A stretch of 64,000 nt of DNA from Roseibium sp. Sym1 (GTDB lineage Bacteria > Pseudomonadota > Alphaproteobacteria > Rhizobiales > Stappiaceae). The stretch spans positions 5,120,501 to 5,184,500 of the forward strand of contig NZ_CP114786.1 of assembly GCF_027359675.1 (NCBI RefSeq), in the 5' to 3' direction. Below are positions 16,238 through 26,216 of the stretch, one piece after another. The first letter of the stretch is position 1, and the number at the start of each line of letters is the position of its first letter. The notes under the pieces were generated by a model. The model made no database searches, was not told where the DNA came from, and saw only the letters and a list, made by a program, of their open reading frames with translations. The translations under genes were made by a program, and so were the position numbers.

Positions 16238-19200
16238 ATGGCAAGCGATACTGAAACCCGTGAAGACAAAAACGGCGGTCCGAGTGACGGTGGTTCGACG
16301 GAAACGAGAACAACCCTGAATTCGGACAGCGCCCTTCATTCCGGATTGCTCGACAACAGGGACCAGCATCTCGACAAGGCGCACGATTACCATCTTGACC
16401 AGGACATGGGTGAATCCATGGAACAGGTCAATTCGAACCTGCATCTTGGAAGCCAGTCGGAAGAGCAGCATTTCGGGCTTGAGGAGGAACCGGGCAACGG
16501 TGCTTATGAGGCCGATGTTGTCGACTTGGCCCCTGCCCTTGCCGATGTCTCCGGCGATGAACCGCAGCTTGATCAGGACACAGAACTTCCGGTTTCTGCC
16601 GCCGGCGACCTCCCTGTCGAGGAAACATCTTCCGGTGGCGCCCAGTCCTTCACGGGTTCCTTTGGCGGTGCAACTGAGCGCCTGACCGGTTCTGAGCCGA
16701 AAATTTCAGGAGCCTCCGATCTCGATACGAGCGCGGACAACGGCGCCGTCGCACAGGACAGCCAGCCCCGGACCGTGGCCGCCTCGGAAACGGACGACGT
16801 TGACCCTGGCGAAAGTGTTGTCGCTTCCGACCTGTCCGCAGTAACCGATATCGATACTGCGGTCGATGCTGTTGACGAGGATGCCGGTATCGGTGCGGCA
16901 ACCGGCCTTCGGGCTTCCGCCGAAGCCTCGGACGGCACATCCGTCACCTACAGCTTGCTTGATGATGCAGGTGGACTTTTCAGCATCGACCCGGAAACGG
17001 GCATTGTCACCGTGGCTGGCGCGCTCGATGCGGAAGCCGCCGGCAGCCACGATATCGTTGTGCTTGCGACAGCGTCTGACGGCGACACGCAGACCGAGAC
17101 CTTCACGATCGCCATTCGTGATGTCAACGAACATGACGTCAGCCCGATCAGCACGATTGGCTCTATTTCGGACGAGATCTCCGAACATGTCGAAGGTGGC
17201 AGTCTCGCCGGCATCGAAGTCTCCGCCTATGATCTCGATGTTTCGGATACGGTGAGTTATTCGATCGATGATCCCCGCTTCGTCATTGACGACCAGGGTG
17301 TCGTCAGCATCGCGGAAAATGCATCCTTTGACGCTGAAACCGAGGGTTCTGTTTCTTTCACGGTGACAGCAACCTCGACAGACGGCTCCCAGTCCGAACG
17401 GACCTTCACTCTCCAGATTGCGGATGAAAACGAATACGCGGTGTCGGACCTGACCGACACCGACGCTTCGGACAACACGATTGCCGAGGACGCGTCGGCC
17501 GGCACGCAGGTCGGTGTCACGGCCCTCGCGACCGACGCCGATGCAACGGACAGCGTCTCCTACTCTGTTGACGACGCCCGTTTCACCGTGGATGAGAACG
17601 GTGTGGTGACCGTCGTCGACGGCGCGTCGTTCGATGCAGAGACCGAAGGCTCCATCGATGTCACGGTGACCGCGACGTCCACGGATGGCTCGACCTCGAC
17701 GGAAACCTTCTCGATTGCCGTCTCGGATGTGAACGAGAGCGCTGTGTCTACTGTCACCGACACCGACGCTTCGGACAACACCATTGCCGAAGACGCGACG
17801 GCCGGCACCCAGGTCGGTGTCACCGCCCTGGCAACCGATGCCGATGCTACCGACAGTGTCAGCTATTCCGTCGACGACGCCCGTTTCTCCGTCGATGAGA
17901 ACGGTGTGGTCACGGTTGCCGACGGTGCCTCGTTCGATGCGGAGACCGAAGGCTCCATCGACGTCACTGTGACGGCAACGTCCACGGATGGCTCGACCTC
18001 GACCGAGACCTTCTCGATTGCCGTCTCCGATGTAAACGAGAGCACCGTTTCTGCAGTTACAGACACGGATGCATCGGCCAACACGATTGCTGAAGACGCG
18101 ACGGCCGGTACCCAGGTCGGAGTGACTGCTCTGGCAACCGATGCCGATGCCACCGACAGTGTCTCCTACTCCGTCGACGATGCCCGCTTCACCGTCGATG
18201 AGAACGGTGTGGTCACGATTGCCGACGGCGCAAGCTTCGATGCCGAGACCGAAGGTTCCATCGACGTCACCGTGACGGCAACGTCCACGGATGGCTCGAC
18301 CTCGACCGAGACCTTCTCGATTGCGGTTTCCGACGTGAATGAGAGCACCGTTTCTGCCGTCACCGACACCGACGCCTCCGACAACACCATTGCCGAGGAC
18401 GCAACCGCCGGAACCCAGGTTGGTGTCACGGCGCTCGCGACCGATGCCGATGCCACCGACAGTGTCTCCTATTCCGTCGATGACGCCCGCTTCACCGTCG
18501 ATGAAAACGGTGTCGTCACCGTCGCCGACGGCGCAAGTTTTGACGCCGAGACCGAAGGTTCCATCGACATCACCGTGACGGCAACGTCTACAGACGGATC
18601 CACGTCCAACGAGACGTTCTCGATTGCTGTTTCCGACGTCAACGAATCAAGCGTCTCTGCCGTCACCGACACCGACGCTTCGGACAACACCATCGCCGAA
18701 GACGCGACGGCCGGCACGCAGGTCGGTGTCACTGCGCTCGCGACCGACGCCGACGCGACCGACAGCGTCAGCTACTCCGTCGATGATGCCCGCTTCACCG
18801 TAAATGAAAATGGGGTGGTCACCGTCGCCGATGGTGCAAGATTCGATGCGGAAACCGAAGGATCCATCGACATCACCGTAACCGCAACGTCCACGGACGG
18901 CTCGACCTCCAACGAGACTTTCTCGATTGCCGTCTCGGATGTGAACGAGAGCGCTGTTTCTGCCGTCACCGACACGGATGCCTCGGACAACACCATCGCC
19001 GAGGACGCGACGGCCGGCACGCAGGTCGGTGTCACGGCCCTGGCGACCGACGCCGACGCGACCGACAGCGTCAGCTACTCTGTTAACGACGCCCGTTTCA
19101 CCGTTGACGAGAATGGTGTTGTCACCGTCGCCGACGGTGCAAGCTTTGACGCGGAAACCGAAGGTTCCATCGATGTCACGGTGACCGCTACATCCACAGA

Positions 19201-22200
19201 TGGGTCGACCTCCACCGAAACCTTCTCGATCGCCGTTTCTGACGTCAACGAGAGTGCCGTGTCTGCCGTCACCGACACGGATGCCTCGGACAACACCATC
19301 GCCGAGGACGCGACGGCCGGCACCCAGGTCGGTGTCACGGCCCTCGCGACCGACGCCGATGCGACCGACAGTGTCAGCTACTCCGTCAATGATGCCCGTT
19401 TCACCGTTGACGAGAACGGTGTTGTCACCGTCGCCGACGGTGCAAGCTTCGATGCGGAAACCGAAGGTTCCATCGACATCACCGTAACGGCAACGTCCAC
19501 GGACGGGTCGACCTCGACGGAAACCTTCACCATCGCCGTTTCTGACGTCAATGAAACTGCCGTGTCCGCCGTCACTGACACCGATGCCTCGGACAACACG
19601 ATCGCCGAGGACGCGACGGCCGGCACGCAGGTCGGTGTCACTGCGCTCGCGACCGACGCCGACGCCACCGACAGTGTCAGCTATTCCGTCGATGATACCC
19701 GCTTCACCGTGGATGAGAATGGTGTTGTCACCATCGCTGACGGGGCCTCGTTCGATGCCGAGGCCGAAGGCTCTATAGACATCACAGTGACGGCAACGTC
19801 CACGGATGGCTCGACCTCGACCGAGACATTCTCGATTGCCGTCTCCGATGTGAATGAAAGCGCTGTCTCTGCCGTTACAGATACGGATGCTTCGGACAAC
19901 ACCATCGCCGAAGATGCAACGGCGGGCACCCAGGTCGGCGTTACCGCTCTGGCGACCGACGCCGATGCAACGGACAGCGTCTCCTACTCGGTTGACGACA
20001 GCCGCTTCACGGTAAATGAAAACGGTGTTGTCACCGTCGCTGATGGTGCAAGCTTCGATGCGGAAACCGAAGGATCCATCGACATCACCGTGACCGCAAC
20101 GTCCACGGACGGGTCGACCTCCACCGAGATTTTCTCGATCGCCGTTTCTGACGTCAATGAAACTGCCGTCTCTGCCGTTACAGATACGGATGCTTCGGAC
20201 AACACCATTGCCGAGGACGCAACGGCCGGCACGCAGGTCGGCGTTACCGCTCTGGCGACCGACGCCGATGCGACCGACAGCGTCTCCTACTCGGTTGACG
20301 ACAGCCGCTTCACCGTGGATGAGAACGGTGTGGTGACCGTCGCCGACGGCGCGTCGTTCGATGCAGAGACCGAAGGCTCCATCGACGTCACCGTGTCCGC
20401 AAGTTCCACGGATGGGTCGACCTCCACGGAAACCTTCTCGATTGCCGTCTCGGATGTGAACGAGAGCGCTGTGTCTACCGTCACCGACACCGACGCTTCG
20501 GACAACACCATTGCCGAGGACGCGACGGCCGGCACCCAGGTCGGTGTCACGGCCCTCGCGACCGACGCCGATGCGACCGACAGTGTCAGCTACTCGGTTG
20601 ACGACAACCGCTTCACCGTGAATGAGAACGGTGTGGTGACCGTCGCCGACGGTGCAAGCTTCGATGCGGAAACCGAAGGTTCCATCGACGTCACGGTGAC
20701 CGCGACGTCCACGGATGGGTCGACCTCCACCGAAACCTTCTCGATTGCCGTCTCGGATGTGAACGAGAGCGCTGTCTCTGCCGTCACCGACACCGACGCT
20801 TCGGACAACACCATCGCCGAGGACGCGACGGCCGGCACCCAGGTCGGTGTCACCGCCCTGGCGACCGACGCCGATGCCACCGACAGCGTCTCCTACTCGG
20901 TTGACGACGCCCGCTTCACCGTTGACGAGAATGGTGTTGTCACCGTGGCCGACGGCGCAAGCTTTGACGCGGAAACCGAAGGTTCCATCGACATCACCGT
21001 GACCGCAACGTCCACGGATGGGTCGACCTCCACGGAAACCTTCAGCATCGCCGTTTCCGACGTCAACGAGAGCGCTGTCTCTGCCGTCACCGACAGCGAC
21101 GCTTCGGACAACACGATTGCCGAGGACGCGACGGCCGGCACGGAGGTCGGTGTCACTGCGCTCGCGACCGACGCCGACGCGACCGACAGTGTCTCCTACT
21201 CGGTTGACGACAGCCGCTTCACGGTTGACGAAAATGGTGTTGTGACCGTCGCCGATGGGGCCTCGTTCGATGCGGAAACCGAAGGTTCCATCGACGTCAC
21301 CGTGACGGCGACGTCCACGGATGGGTCGACCTCCACCGAGACCTTCTCGATTGCCGTCTCGGATGTTGATGAGTACGACGTTTCTGCCGTCACCGACATT
21401 GACGCCGCGGCGAACGGCCTTGCCGAAAACGCGGCCGAGGGTACCAGCATCGGCGTGACTGCGTCCGCAGGCGACGATGATGTCACGGACGATGTCACCT
21501 TCTCCATTTCCGACAATCGGTTCACGATTGACGAGAACGGAGAGGTCACCGTCGCGGCCAATGCTTCGTTCGACTATGAAAACGAACCGACCATCTACCT
21601 GACCGTCACAGCGACATCGACTGACGGATCGACTTCCCAGGAAACCTTTGAAGTGTCCGTTGCCGACGTGGCGGAAGCCTATCAAATGGAGTTGGGCCAG
21701 ACGACCTTCACGGATACGGGTGTCGCAGAAACATCCATCACCGGGAATGACAGCGCGGATACCATCACGGCCCATGACGACGGCAGCACGATCTACAGTG
21801 GCGCCGGAGACGACACCGTCTACGGCGGTGCCGGCGATGACGCCATTCTCTACGGCGAAGGCGCCGACGTGGTTTATGGCGGCGCAGGCAATGATTTCAT
21901 CGACGATGAAATCGGCACGCAGCCCAACAGCGACGCCAACTACCTGGACGGGGGTGACGGCAACGACACCATCTATGGCGGCGGCGGCAACGACGCGCTG
22001 GTCGGCGGTGACGGCAGTGACCGCCTGTACGGTGAAAATGACGACGACACGATCGAGGGCGGCGCCGGCTCGGACAAGCTCTATGGCGGGTCGGGCAATG
22101 ACACGCTGGAAGGCGGCGCCGGCAACGACTACATCGACGGTGGCAGCGGCACCGATACCGCTGTCTATTCCGGCAACCGGGCCGACTATTCGATCACCAA

Positions 22201-24517
22201 AAACAGCGACGGCTCCTTCACCGTGATCGATTTGCGAGACGGATCGCCCGAAGGGACCGACACTGTCTACAATGTCGAGAATTTCCGTTTCTCTGACGGC
22301 GATGTTCTGGCGGGCGACCTAGTAGCGCAAGATGTAAGTGCGGTAACGGACGCTGACAGTTCCGCCGACGGCATGGCGGAAGACGCAGGCGCTGGAAGCA
22401 GCGTTGGCATCACGGCATTTGCATCCGACGGCAATGCGTCGGACACCGTCAGCTACACCGTTGACGACAACCGGTTCAGTGTCGACGACAATGGCGCGGT
22501 CACCGTCGCCGACGGCGCAAGCTTCGACTACGAAACCGAGCCTGAAGTGTCGATAACCGTCACGGCCACCTCTTCGGACGGCTCGACGTCACAGGAAACC
22601 TTCACACTTGATGTTGCGGACGTGGCCGAGGATCTTCAGCTTTCTGACGGTGGTGCCACGTTCACGGATTCAGGCGTGTCGGAAACGTCGATCACCGGTG
22701 GATCGGGCAACGATACGATCACGGCCCATGATGATGGCGGCAACCTGTCCGGCGGCGAAGGTGATGACACACTGATCGGCGGAGCAGGCAACGACACGCT
22801 GTCTGGCGGCGCGGGAACCGACACTCTCCAGGGCGGCGACGGCGACGATACGCTGATTGCCGGGAGCGGTGCGACAGACGCCATTGGCGGAACCGGCACG
22901 GTCGGCTCGACATATTCGTTCATTCATCTTGGCACCATGGCGGACATCGACACGGATGAAAGCAACGGCGTGAGCGAGAATGCGTCCAGTCTGCTTGGCG
23001 CCTATGGTAACGCGAATTCCCCGCTTTACACCCAAACCGTGAGCGTCACCGCCAATGACACCAATGGTGACGGTGTGCTGGCGGACAACGACTACTCGGG
23101 GACGGCGGAAACCTTCACAATCGGTGGTGCCGATCATGCGCTCGATTCCCTGCAGGTTTTTGATGCCACGGTGACGTTCACGGACGGAACCACCGGGACG
23201 TTCTCGGCGGTTGTCATCCAGTTGGACAATGGCGACGTCTACATGGCGCCGGAATACATGTCGAACGCTGATTCCGACCTGTTGGCAAGCAAGCCGATCC
23301 AGGGCATCTCGCTGGATTCGATCAGTGTCGACGACGCGAGCATGTACGCAAACAGGCTGGACACCGATTACCAGGTGCCGGGCGATACACTCGAAGGCGG
23401 TGCCGGAAACGACACGCTTGTCGGTGGTGAGGCGGCTGACCTGCTTGAAGGCGGCGCCGGCAACGATTCCATCGATGGCGGCGCCGGAGCGGACACGGCC
23501 GTCTATTCCGGCAACTGGGAAGACTATGACATCGTCGAAAACGTGGATGGCAGCTACACGGTCACAGACCTGCGCGCCGGTGCGCCGGACGGTGTCGATA
23601 CGGTTGCCAATGTCGAGAATTTCCGGTTTGCCGATGGCGATGTCGCGGCCACAGACCTGATCCAAACCGACGTCGGCGCCGTGACGGATTCGGACGGCTC
23701 CACCAACAGCATTCATGAGACGGACGGAGCCGGCACCCAGGTCGGCATCACAGCGACGGCGACCGATCCGAATGGCGATGCAGTCAACTATTCTCTCAGC
23801 GACGACCGGTTCGAGATCGGTGCAGACGGTGTTGTTACCGTCGCTGATCACGCCTTCTTCGACAGCCAGGTGGAAAGTTCGATCGACCTTGTCGTGACGG
23901 CCATCTCCGCGGACGGTTCGGAAAGTTCCGAGACATTCAGCATTTCCGTGAATGGCAACTACGACAGCCAGTTCACGGGTGGTACCGAAAGCGGCAGTTT
24001 CAGCGGTTCCGGCCAGTCCTACTACGTCAATGGCGTAGGTGGTGACGACAACATCACGACCGGTGAATACGACGACCGGATCGATGGCGGCACCTATGGT
24101 GGCAACGACAATCTGAACGGCGGTGGCGGTGACGACCTGATCTTCGGCCGTGGCGGCGTTGACAACATATTCGGGGGTTCGGGCGACGACACGATCATCG
24201 GCGGCACCGGAAACGACAGCCTGAATGGCGGAGACGGCTCGGACCTGTTCATGCATGGTCTCGGCGACGGCAGCGATACGATCAATGCCGGCACCGGCGC
24301 GGCCTGGACCGACGTCATAGATCTCGGCGGCGGCCCCGGCGTGACGTCGGCGGGCGAATTCGGCACCGACTGGACGGTGACCATCACAAACGGTTCCATC
24401 GAGACCACCGACACGGAAAACGGCATCATGGAACTGTCGCAGGATGCCGACGGCTACATCGATTTCTCGGATGGCAGCCGCGTCAACTTCAACGATGTCG
24501 AGGAAATCCGCTGGTAG
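16238..24517 (+). CDS. Giant type I-secreted adhesin with cadherin-like repeats and RTX calcium-binding blocks
   Basis: This protein of 2759 residues has no N-terminal signal peptide. Residues 1-200 are acidic and low-complexity. Two divergent cadherin-like domains follow (about 200-400), then 13 nearly identical 101-residue units (about 401-1713), each running from AVSAVTDTDASDNTIAED to STETFSIAVSDVNES, and one divergent unit. Four clusters of GGxGxDxUx RTX nonapeptides lie near 1851-1971, 2167-2208, 2385-2421 and 2601-2671, with further cadherin-like units between. A distinct insert occupies 2223-2381. The C terminus (FSDGSRVNFNDVEEIRW) is acidic/aromatic, as in type I substrates. It should be exported in one step and fold on Ca2+ outside the cell as a surface adhesin. 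The ribosome-binding site at 16238 is weak; no better start is nearby. Confidence 0.9.
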   Translation: MASDTETREDKNGGPSDGGSTETRTTLNSDSALHSGLLDNRDQHLDKAHDYHLDQDMGESMEQVNSNLHLGSQSEEQHFGLEEEPGNGAYEADVVDLAPALADVSGDEPQLDQDTELPVSAAGDLPVEETSSGGAQSFTGSFGGATERLTGSEPKISGASDLDTSADNGAVAQDSQPRTVAASETDDVDPGESVVASDLSAVTDIDTAVDAVDEDAGIGAATGLRASAEASDGTSVTYSLLDDAGGLFSIDPETGIVTVAGALDAEAAGSHDIVVLATASDGDTQTETFTIAIRDVNEHDVSPISTIGSISDEISEHVEGGSLAGIEVSAYDLDVSDTVSYSIDDPRFVIDDQGVVSIAENASFDAETEGSVSFTVTATSTDGSQSERTFTLQIADENEYAVSDLTDTDASDNTIAEDASAGTQVGVTALATDADATDSVSYSVDDARFTVDENGVVTVVDGASFDAETEGSIDVTVTATSTDGSTSTETFSIAVSDVNESAVSTVTDTDASDNTIAEDATAGTQVGVTALATDADATDSVSYSVDDARFSVDENGVVTVADGASFDAETEGSIDVTVTATSTDGSTSTETFSIAVSDVNESTVSAVTDTDASANTIAEDATAGTQVGVTALATDADATDSVSYSVDDARFTVDENGVVTIADGASFDAETEGSIDVTVTATSTDGSTSTETFSIAVSDVNESTVSAVTDTDASDNTIAEDATAGTQVGVTALATDADATDSVSYSVDDARFTVDENGVVTVADGASFDAETEGSIDITVTATSTDGSTSNETFSIAVSDVNESSVSAVTDTDASDNTIAEDATAGTQVGVTALATDADATDSVSYSVDDARFTVNENGVVTVADGARFDAETEGSIDITVTATSTDGSTSNETFSIAVSDVNESAVSAVTDTDASDNTIAEDATAGTQVGVTALATDADATDSVSYSVNDARFTVDENGVVTVADGASFDAETEGSIDVTVTATSTDGSTSTETFSIAVSDVNESAVSAVTDTDASDNTIAEDATAGTQVGVTALATDADATDSVSYSVNDARFTVDENGVVTVADGASFDAETEGSIDITVTATSTDGSTSTETFTIAVSDVNETAVSAVTDTDASDNTIAEDATAGTQVGVTALATDADATDSVSYSVDDTRFTVDENGVVTIADGASFDAEAEGSIDITVTATSTDGSTSTETFSIAVSDVNESAVSAVTDTDASDNTIAEDATAGTQVGVTALATDADATDSVSYSVDDSRFTVNENGVVTVADGASFDAETEGSIDITVTATSTDGSTSTEIFSIAVSDVNETAVSAVTDTDASDNTIAEDATAGTQVGVTALATDADATDSVSYSVDDSRFTVDENGVVTVADGASFDAETEGSIDVTVSASSTDGSTSTETFSIAVSDVNESAVSTVTDTDASDNTIAEDATAGTQVGVTALATDADATDSVSYSVDDNRFTVNENGVVTVADGASFDAETEGSIDVTVTATSTDGSTSTETFSIAVSDVNESAVSAVTDTDASDNTIAEDATAGTQVGVTALATDADATDSVSYSVDDARFTVDENGVVTVADGASFDAETEGSIDITVTATSTDGSTSTETFSIAVSDVNESAVSAVTDSDASDNTIAEDATAGTEVGVTALATDADATDSVSYSVDDSRFTVDENGVVTVADGASFDAETEGSIDVTVTATSTDGSTSTETFSIAVSDVDEYDVSAVTDIDAAANGLAENAAEGTSIGVTASAGDDDVTDDVTFSISDNRFTIDENGEVTVAANASFDYENEPTIYLTVTATSTDGSTSQETFEVSVADVAEAYQMELGQTTFTDTGVAETSITGNDSADTITAHDDGSTIYSGAGDDTVYGGAGDDAILYGEGADVVYGGAGNDFIDDEIGTQPNSDANYLDGGDGNDTIYGGGGNDALVGGDGSDRLYGENDDDTIEGGAGSDKLYGGSGNDTLEGGAGNDYIDGGSGTDTAVYSGNRADYSITKNSDGSFTVIDLRDGSPEGTDTVYNVENFRFSDGDVLAGDLVAQDVSAVTDADSSADGMAEDAGAGSSVGITAFASDGNASDTVSYTVDDNRFSVDDNGAVTVADGASFDYETEPEVSITVTATSSDGSTSQETFTLDVADVAEDLQLSDGGATFTDSGVSETSITGGSGNDTITAHDDGGNLSGGEGDDTLIGGAGNDTLSGGAGTDTLQGGDGDDTLIAGSGATDAIGGTGTVGSTYSFIHLGTMADIDTDESNGVSENASSLLGAYGNANSPLYTQTVSVTANDTNGDGVLADNDYSGTAETFTIGGADHALDSLQVFDATVTFTDGTTGTFSAVVIQLDNGDVYMAPEYMSNADSDLLASKPIQGISLDSISVDDASMYANRLDTDYQVPGDTLEGGAGNDTLVGGEAADLLEGGAGNDSIDGGAGADTAVYSGNWEDYDIVENVDGSYTVTDLRAGAPDGVDTVANVENFRFADGDVAATDLIQTDVGAVTDSDGSTNSIHETDGAGTQVGITATATDPNGDAVNYSLSDDRFEIGADGVVTVADHAFFDSQVESSIDLVVTAISADGSESSETFSISVNGNYDSQFTGGTESGSFSGSGQSYYVNGVGGDDNITTGEYDDRIDGGTYGGNDNLNGGGGDDLIFGRGGVDNIFGGSGDDTIIGGTGNDSLNGGDGSDLFMHGLGDGSDTINAGTGAAWTDVIDLGGGPGVTSAGEFGTDWTVTITNGSIETTDTENGIMELSQDADGYIDFSDGSRVNFNDVEEIRW
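17438..21376 (+). repeat. Thirteen tandem 303-bp repeats inside the adhesin gene
   Basis: Exactly 13 units of 303 bp (3939 bp) follow in register, each encoding 101 residues. Differences are few: the first Asp/Asn of V(D/N)D(A/S/N/T)RF, NES/NET at the end, and silent changes. One unit has VSASSTDG instead of VTATSTDG. The high DNA identity suggests recent expansion or gene conversion and could allow length variation. Confidence 0.93.
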
Positions 24518-24547
24518 CTGATGTCACCGGACAGCGGCAACTGACAG

Positions 24548-24577
24548 AAGGCCCCATCGGAAACGGTGGGGCCTTTG
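24548..24577 (+). terminator. Rho-independent terminator after the adhesin
   Basis: AAGGCCCCATC (24548-24558) pairs with GGTGGGGCCTT (24565-24575) around the loop GGAAAC, with one G-T pair, then T-rich sequence. It lies 30 bp after the adhesin stop and before the convergent HlyD gene. Confidence 0.8.
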
Positions 24578-24638
24578 CTCCGTTCAGGACGTCTTTTGCC
24601 GTTTGTCGTTTGTGTGGCTTGCGAGAGCAGTCGCCGGC

Positions 24639-25961
24639 TCACCGTTCGCTGAGGGGATCCCCGATTGCGCGGGTGACGGGCTTCAGCATGTACTGAAGCA
24701 CGGATTTTGAACCGGTCACGATCTTGGCGTCCACGACCATACCGGGCGAGATCGTTTCCGCGCTGGCTCCCTGGCCGATCGAATTGGACGCCAGCGGAAT
24801 GATCGCCTTGAAATAGTAGTTGCCGTACTCGTCGCGGAAACTGGAGGCGGAGATGACCGACACTTCGCCCTTCAGCGTGCCTTCGATGTTCGGGTCGAAG
24901 GTGGTCACGGCGATTTCCGCTTCATCGCCGACCTCGACATGACCGATGTCGCGCGGCGAGACGCGCACCTCGGCAACGAGGTCGCTGTTGCTCGGCACAA
25001 TTTCGGCAACAACATCGCCCGGCGCCAGGACACTTCCGGCGCCTTTCAGATAAAGCGCCTTGATGTGGCCGCTCACCGGGGCACGTACGAACAGCCTGTC
25101 GACCCGGTCGCGCTGTTTCTCCGCCTCGAAAGCCAGTTCACTGCGTTCCTGAACAACCCGGCTGCGCTCTTCGGCAAGTTCTTCCTGAGCCACCGCGAGG
25201 GATCGTTCCAGTCCCGCCTGCGCTTCGGCCAATTGCGCCTGGGTGCGGCCGCGCATGCCCTTCAGCTCGCTCATTTCGCTTTGTGCGTTTTGAAGGGAGG
25301 ATTTCGCGTCCAGATACCGTCGTTTTGACGTATAGCCCTGGTCATAGAGGGATTGCTGGATATTGAATTTTTCCTGCTCTATCTCGAGCTGGGTTTCCTG
25401 CAGTTCGATGCGTTCCAGAATGCTGGTCAGTTCAGCCTGTTTCTCATTGATCCGGGCTTTCAGCGCCTGCTGCTCGGTTTCCAAAGCCTTGCGCTGCGCG
25501 TCGAAAGCAGCCTGCTGGGCTTCGCTGAAGTCCGCGCCACCACTCAGCCTCAGGCCGTTGGGATCCGTCGAGGGTGTTCTGCTGCCTGCAAGGCGTTGTT
25601 CTTCCGTTGCCAGGAACCTCAAGCGCGTCTGCACGCGTTCCAGGTCGCTCGACGTGGCCGTTTCCTGCAACCGGACCAGTGGTGTTCCCTTGTCGACCAA
25701 CTGTCCCTCAAGGACCAGAACTTCGGCAACGATACCGCCTTCAAGATGCCCCACGGCCTGAACCTTTCCGGCCGGTACGATTTCTCCGGTGGCATTGGCC
25801 ACCTCACGCACCTGGCCGAATGCTGCCCAGACCAGAAAGGACACGGCGCTCAGGGACAGGATCTGCAGAACCCGGCGATAGGCAACGGGCGGAGGCCCCT
25901 CCTCCAGTTCCAGAGGGACATCCAGAGAAAAATTCTCGATGGTGGATTTACGAATGAACAT
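24639..25961 (-). CDS. HlyD-family membrane fusion protein of the type I secretion system
   Basis: This 440-residue periplasmic adaptor has a short cytoplasmic N terminus and one membrane helix (about 30-50, LSLSAVSFLVWAAFGQV). A lipoyl/barrel-sandwich half-motif follows (GEIVPAGKVQAVGHLEGGIV), then a long coiled-coil hairpin (about 130-290, rich in Gln, Glu and Lys). The second lipoyl half is DRLFVRAPVSGHIKALYL. The C-terminal beta-barrel part reads SPGMVVDAKIVTGSKSVLQYM, typical of PrtE/HlyD/LapC proteins. It bridges the exporter pair to an outer-membrane TolC, which is not in the window. It is encoded convergently to the adhesin rather than in the exporter operon, so it must use its own promoter upstream of 25961. 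Confidence 0.92.
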   Translation of the reverse strand: MFIRKSTIENFSLDVPLELEEGPPPVAYRRVLQILSLSAVSFLVWAAFGQVREVANATGEIVPAGKVQAVGHLEGGIVAEVLVLEGQLVDKGTPLVRLQETATSSDLERVQTRLRFLATEEQRLAGSRTPSTDPNGLRLSGGADFSEAQQAAFDAQRKALETEQQALKARINEKQAELTSILERIELQETQLEIEQEKFNIQQSLYDQGYTSKRRYLDAKSSLQNAQSEMSELKGMRGRTQAQLAEAQAGLERSLAVAQEELAEERSRVVQERSELAFEAEKQRDRVDRLFVRAPVSGHIKALYLKGAGSVLAPGDVVAEIVPSNSDLVAEVRVSPRDIGHVEVGDEAEIAVTTFDPNIEGTLKGEVSVISASSFRDEYGNYYFKAIIPLASNSIGQGASAETISPGMVVDAKIVTGSKSVLQYMLKPVTRAIGDPLSER

Positions 25962-26216
25962 TGCGCCCTGACGCCGACCTTACCCGGGCTAACTATCCGC
26001 GATTAAAGTAAATATCAGCTGAATCACCAAACTGGTTTTTATCCATGTTTTCCCGGATGATCCGAAACCCCTGGCTGATGCCCGCTGTTATGGCCGGCAA
26101 AGCCGGACTGCGTACCCGATTGACAAAATCCGGCTTTGACCGGGACCTGATGTCGTGCATTAATGTCACAAATTTCAGAGCTTTTGAAGAAAAGCGTGAT
26201 GCTTTGGGAGGAGCGC

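Noticed and set aside
18647..21775. A 1042-codon open frame antisense to the adhesin
   Set aside because: It follows the 303-bp repeat exactly and mirrors the codon periodicity of the adhesin; a repeat without stops in one unit has none in all. No domain is recognisable.
22670..24256. A 528-codon antisense frame over the RTX part
   Set aside because: Shadow of the adhesin gene; content is Val/Ile/Asp/Gly from reversed GGxGxD codons.
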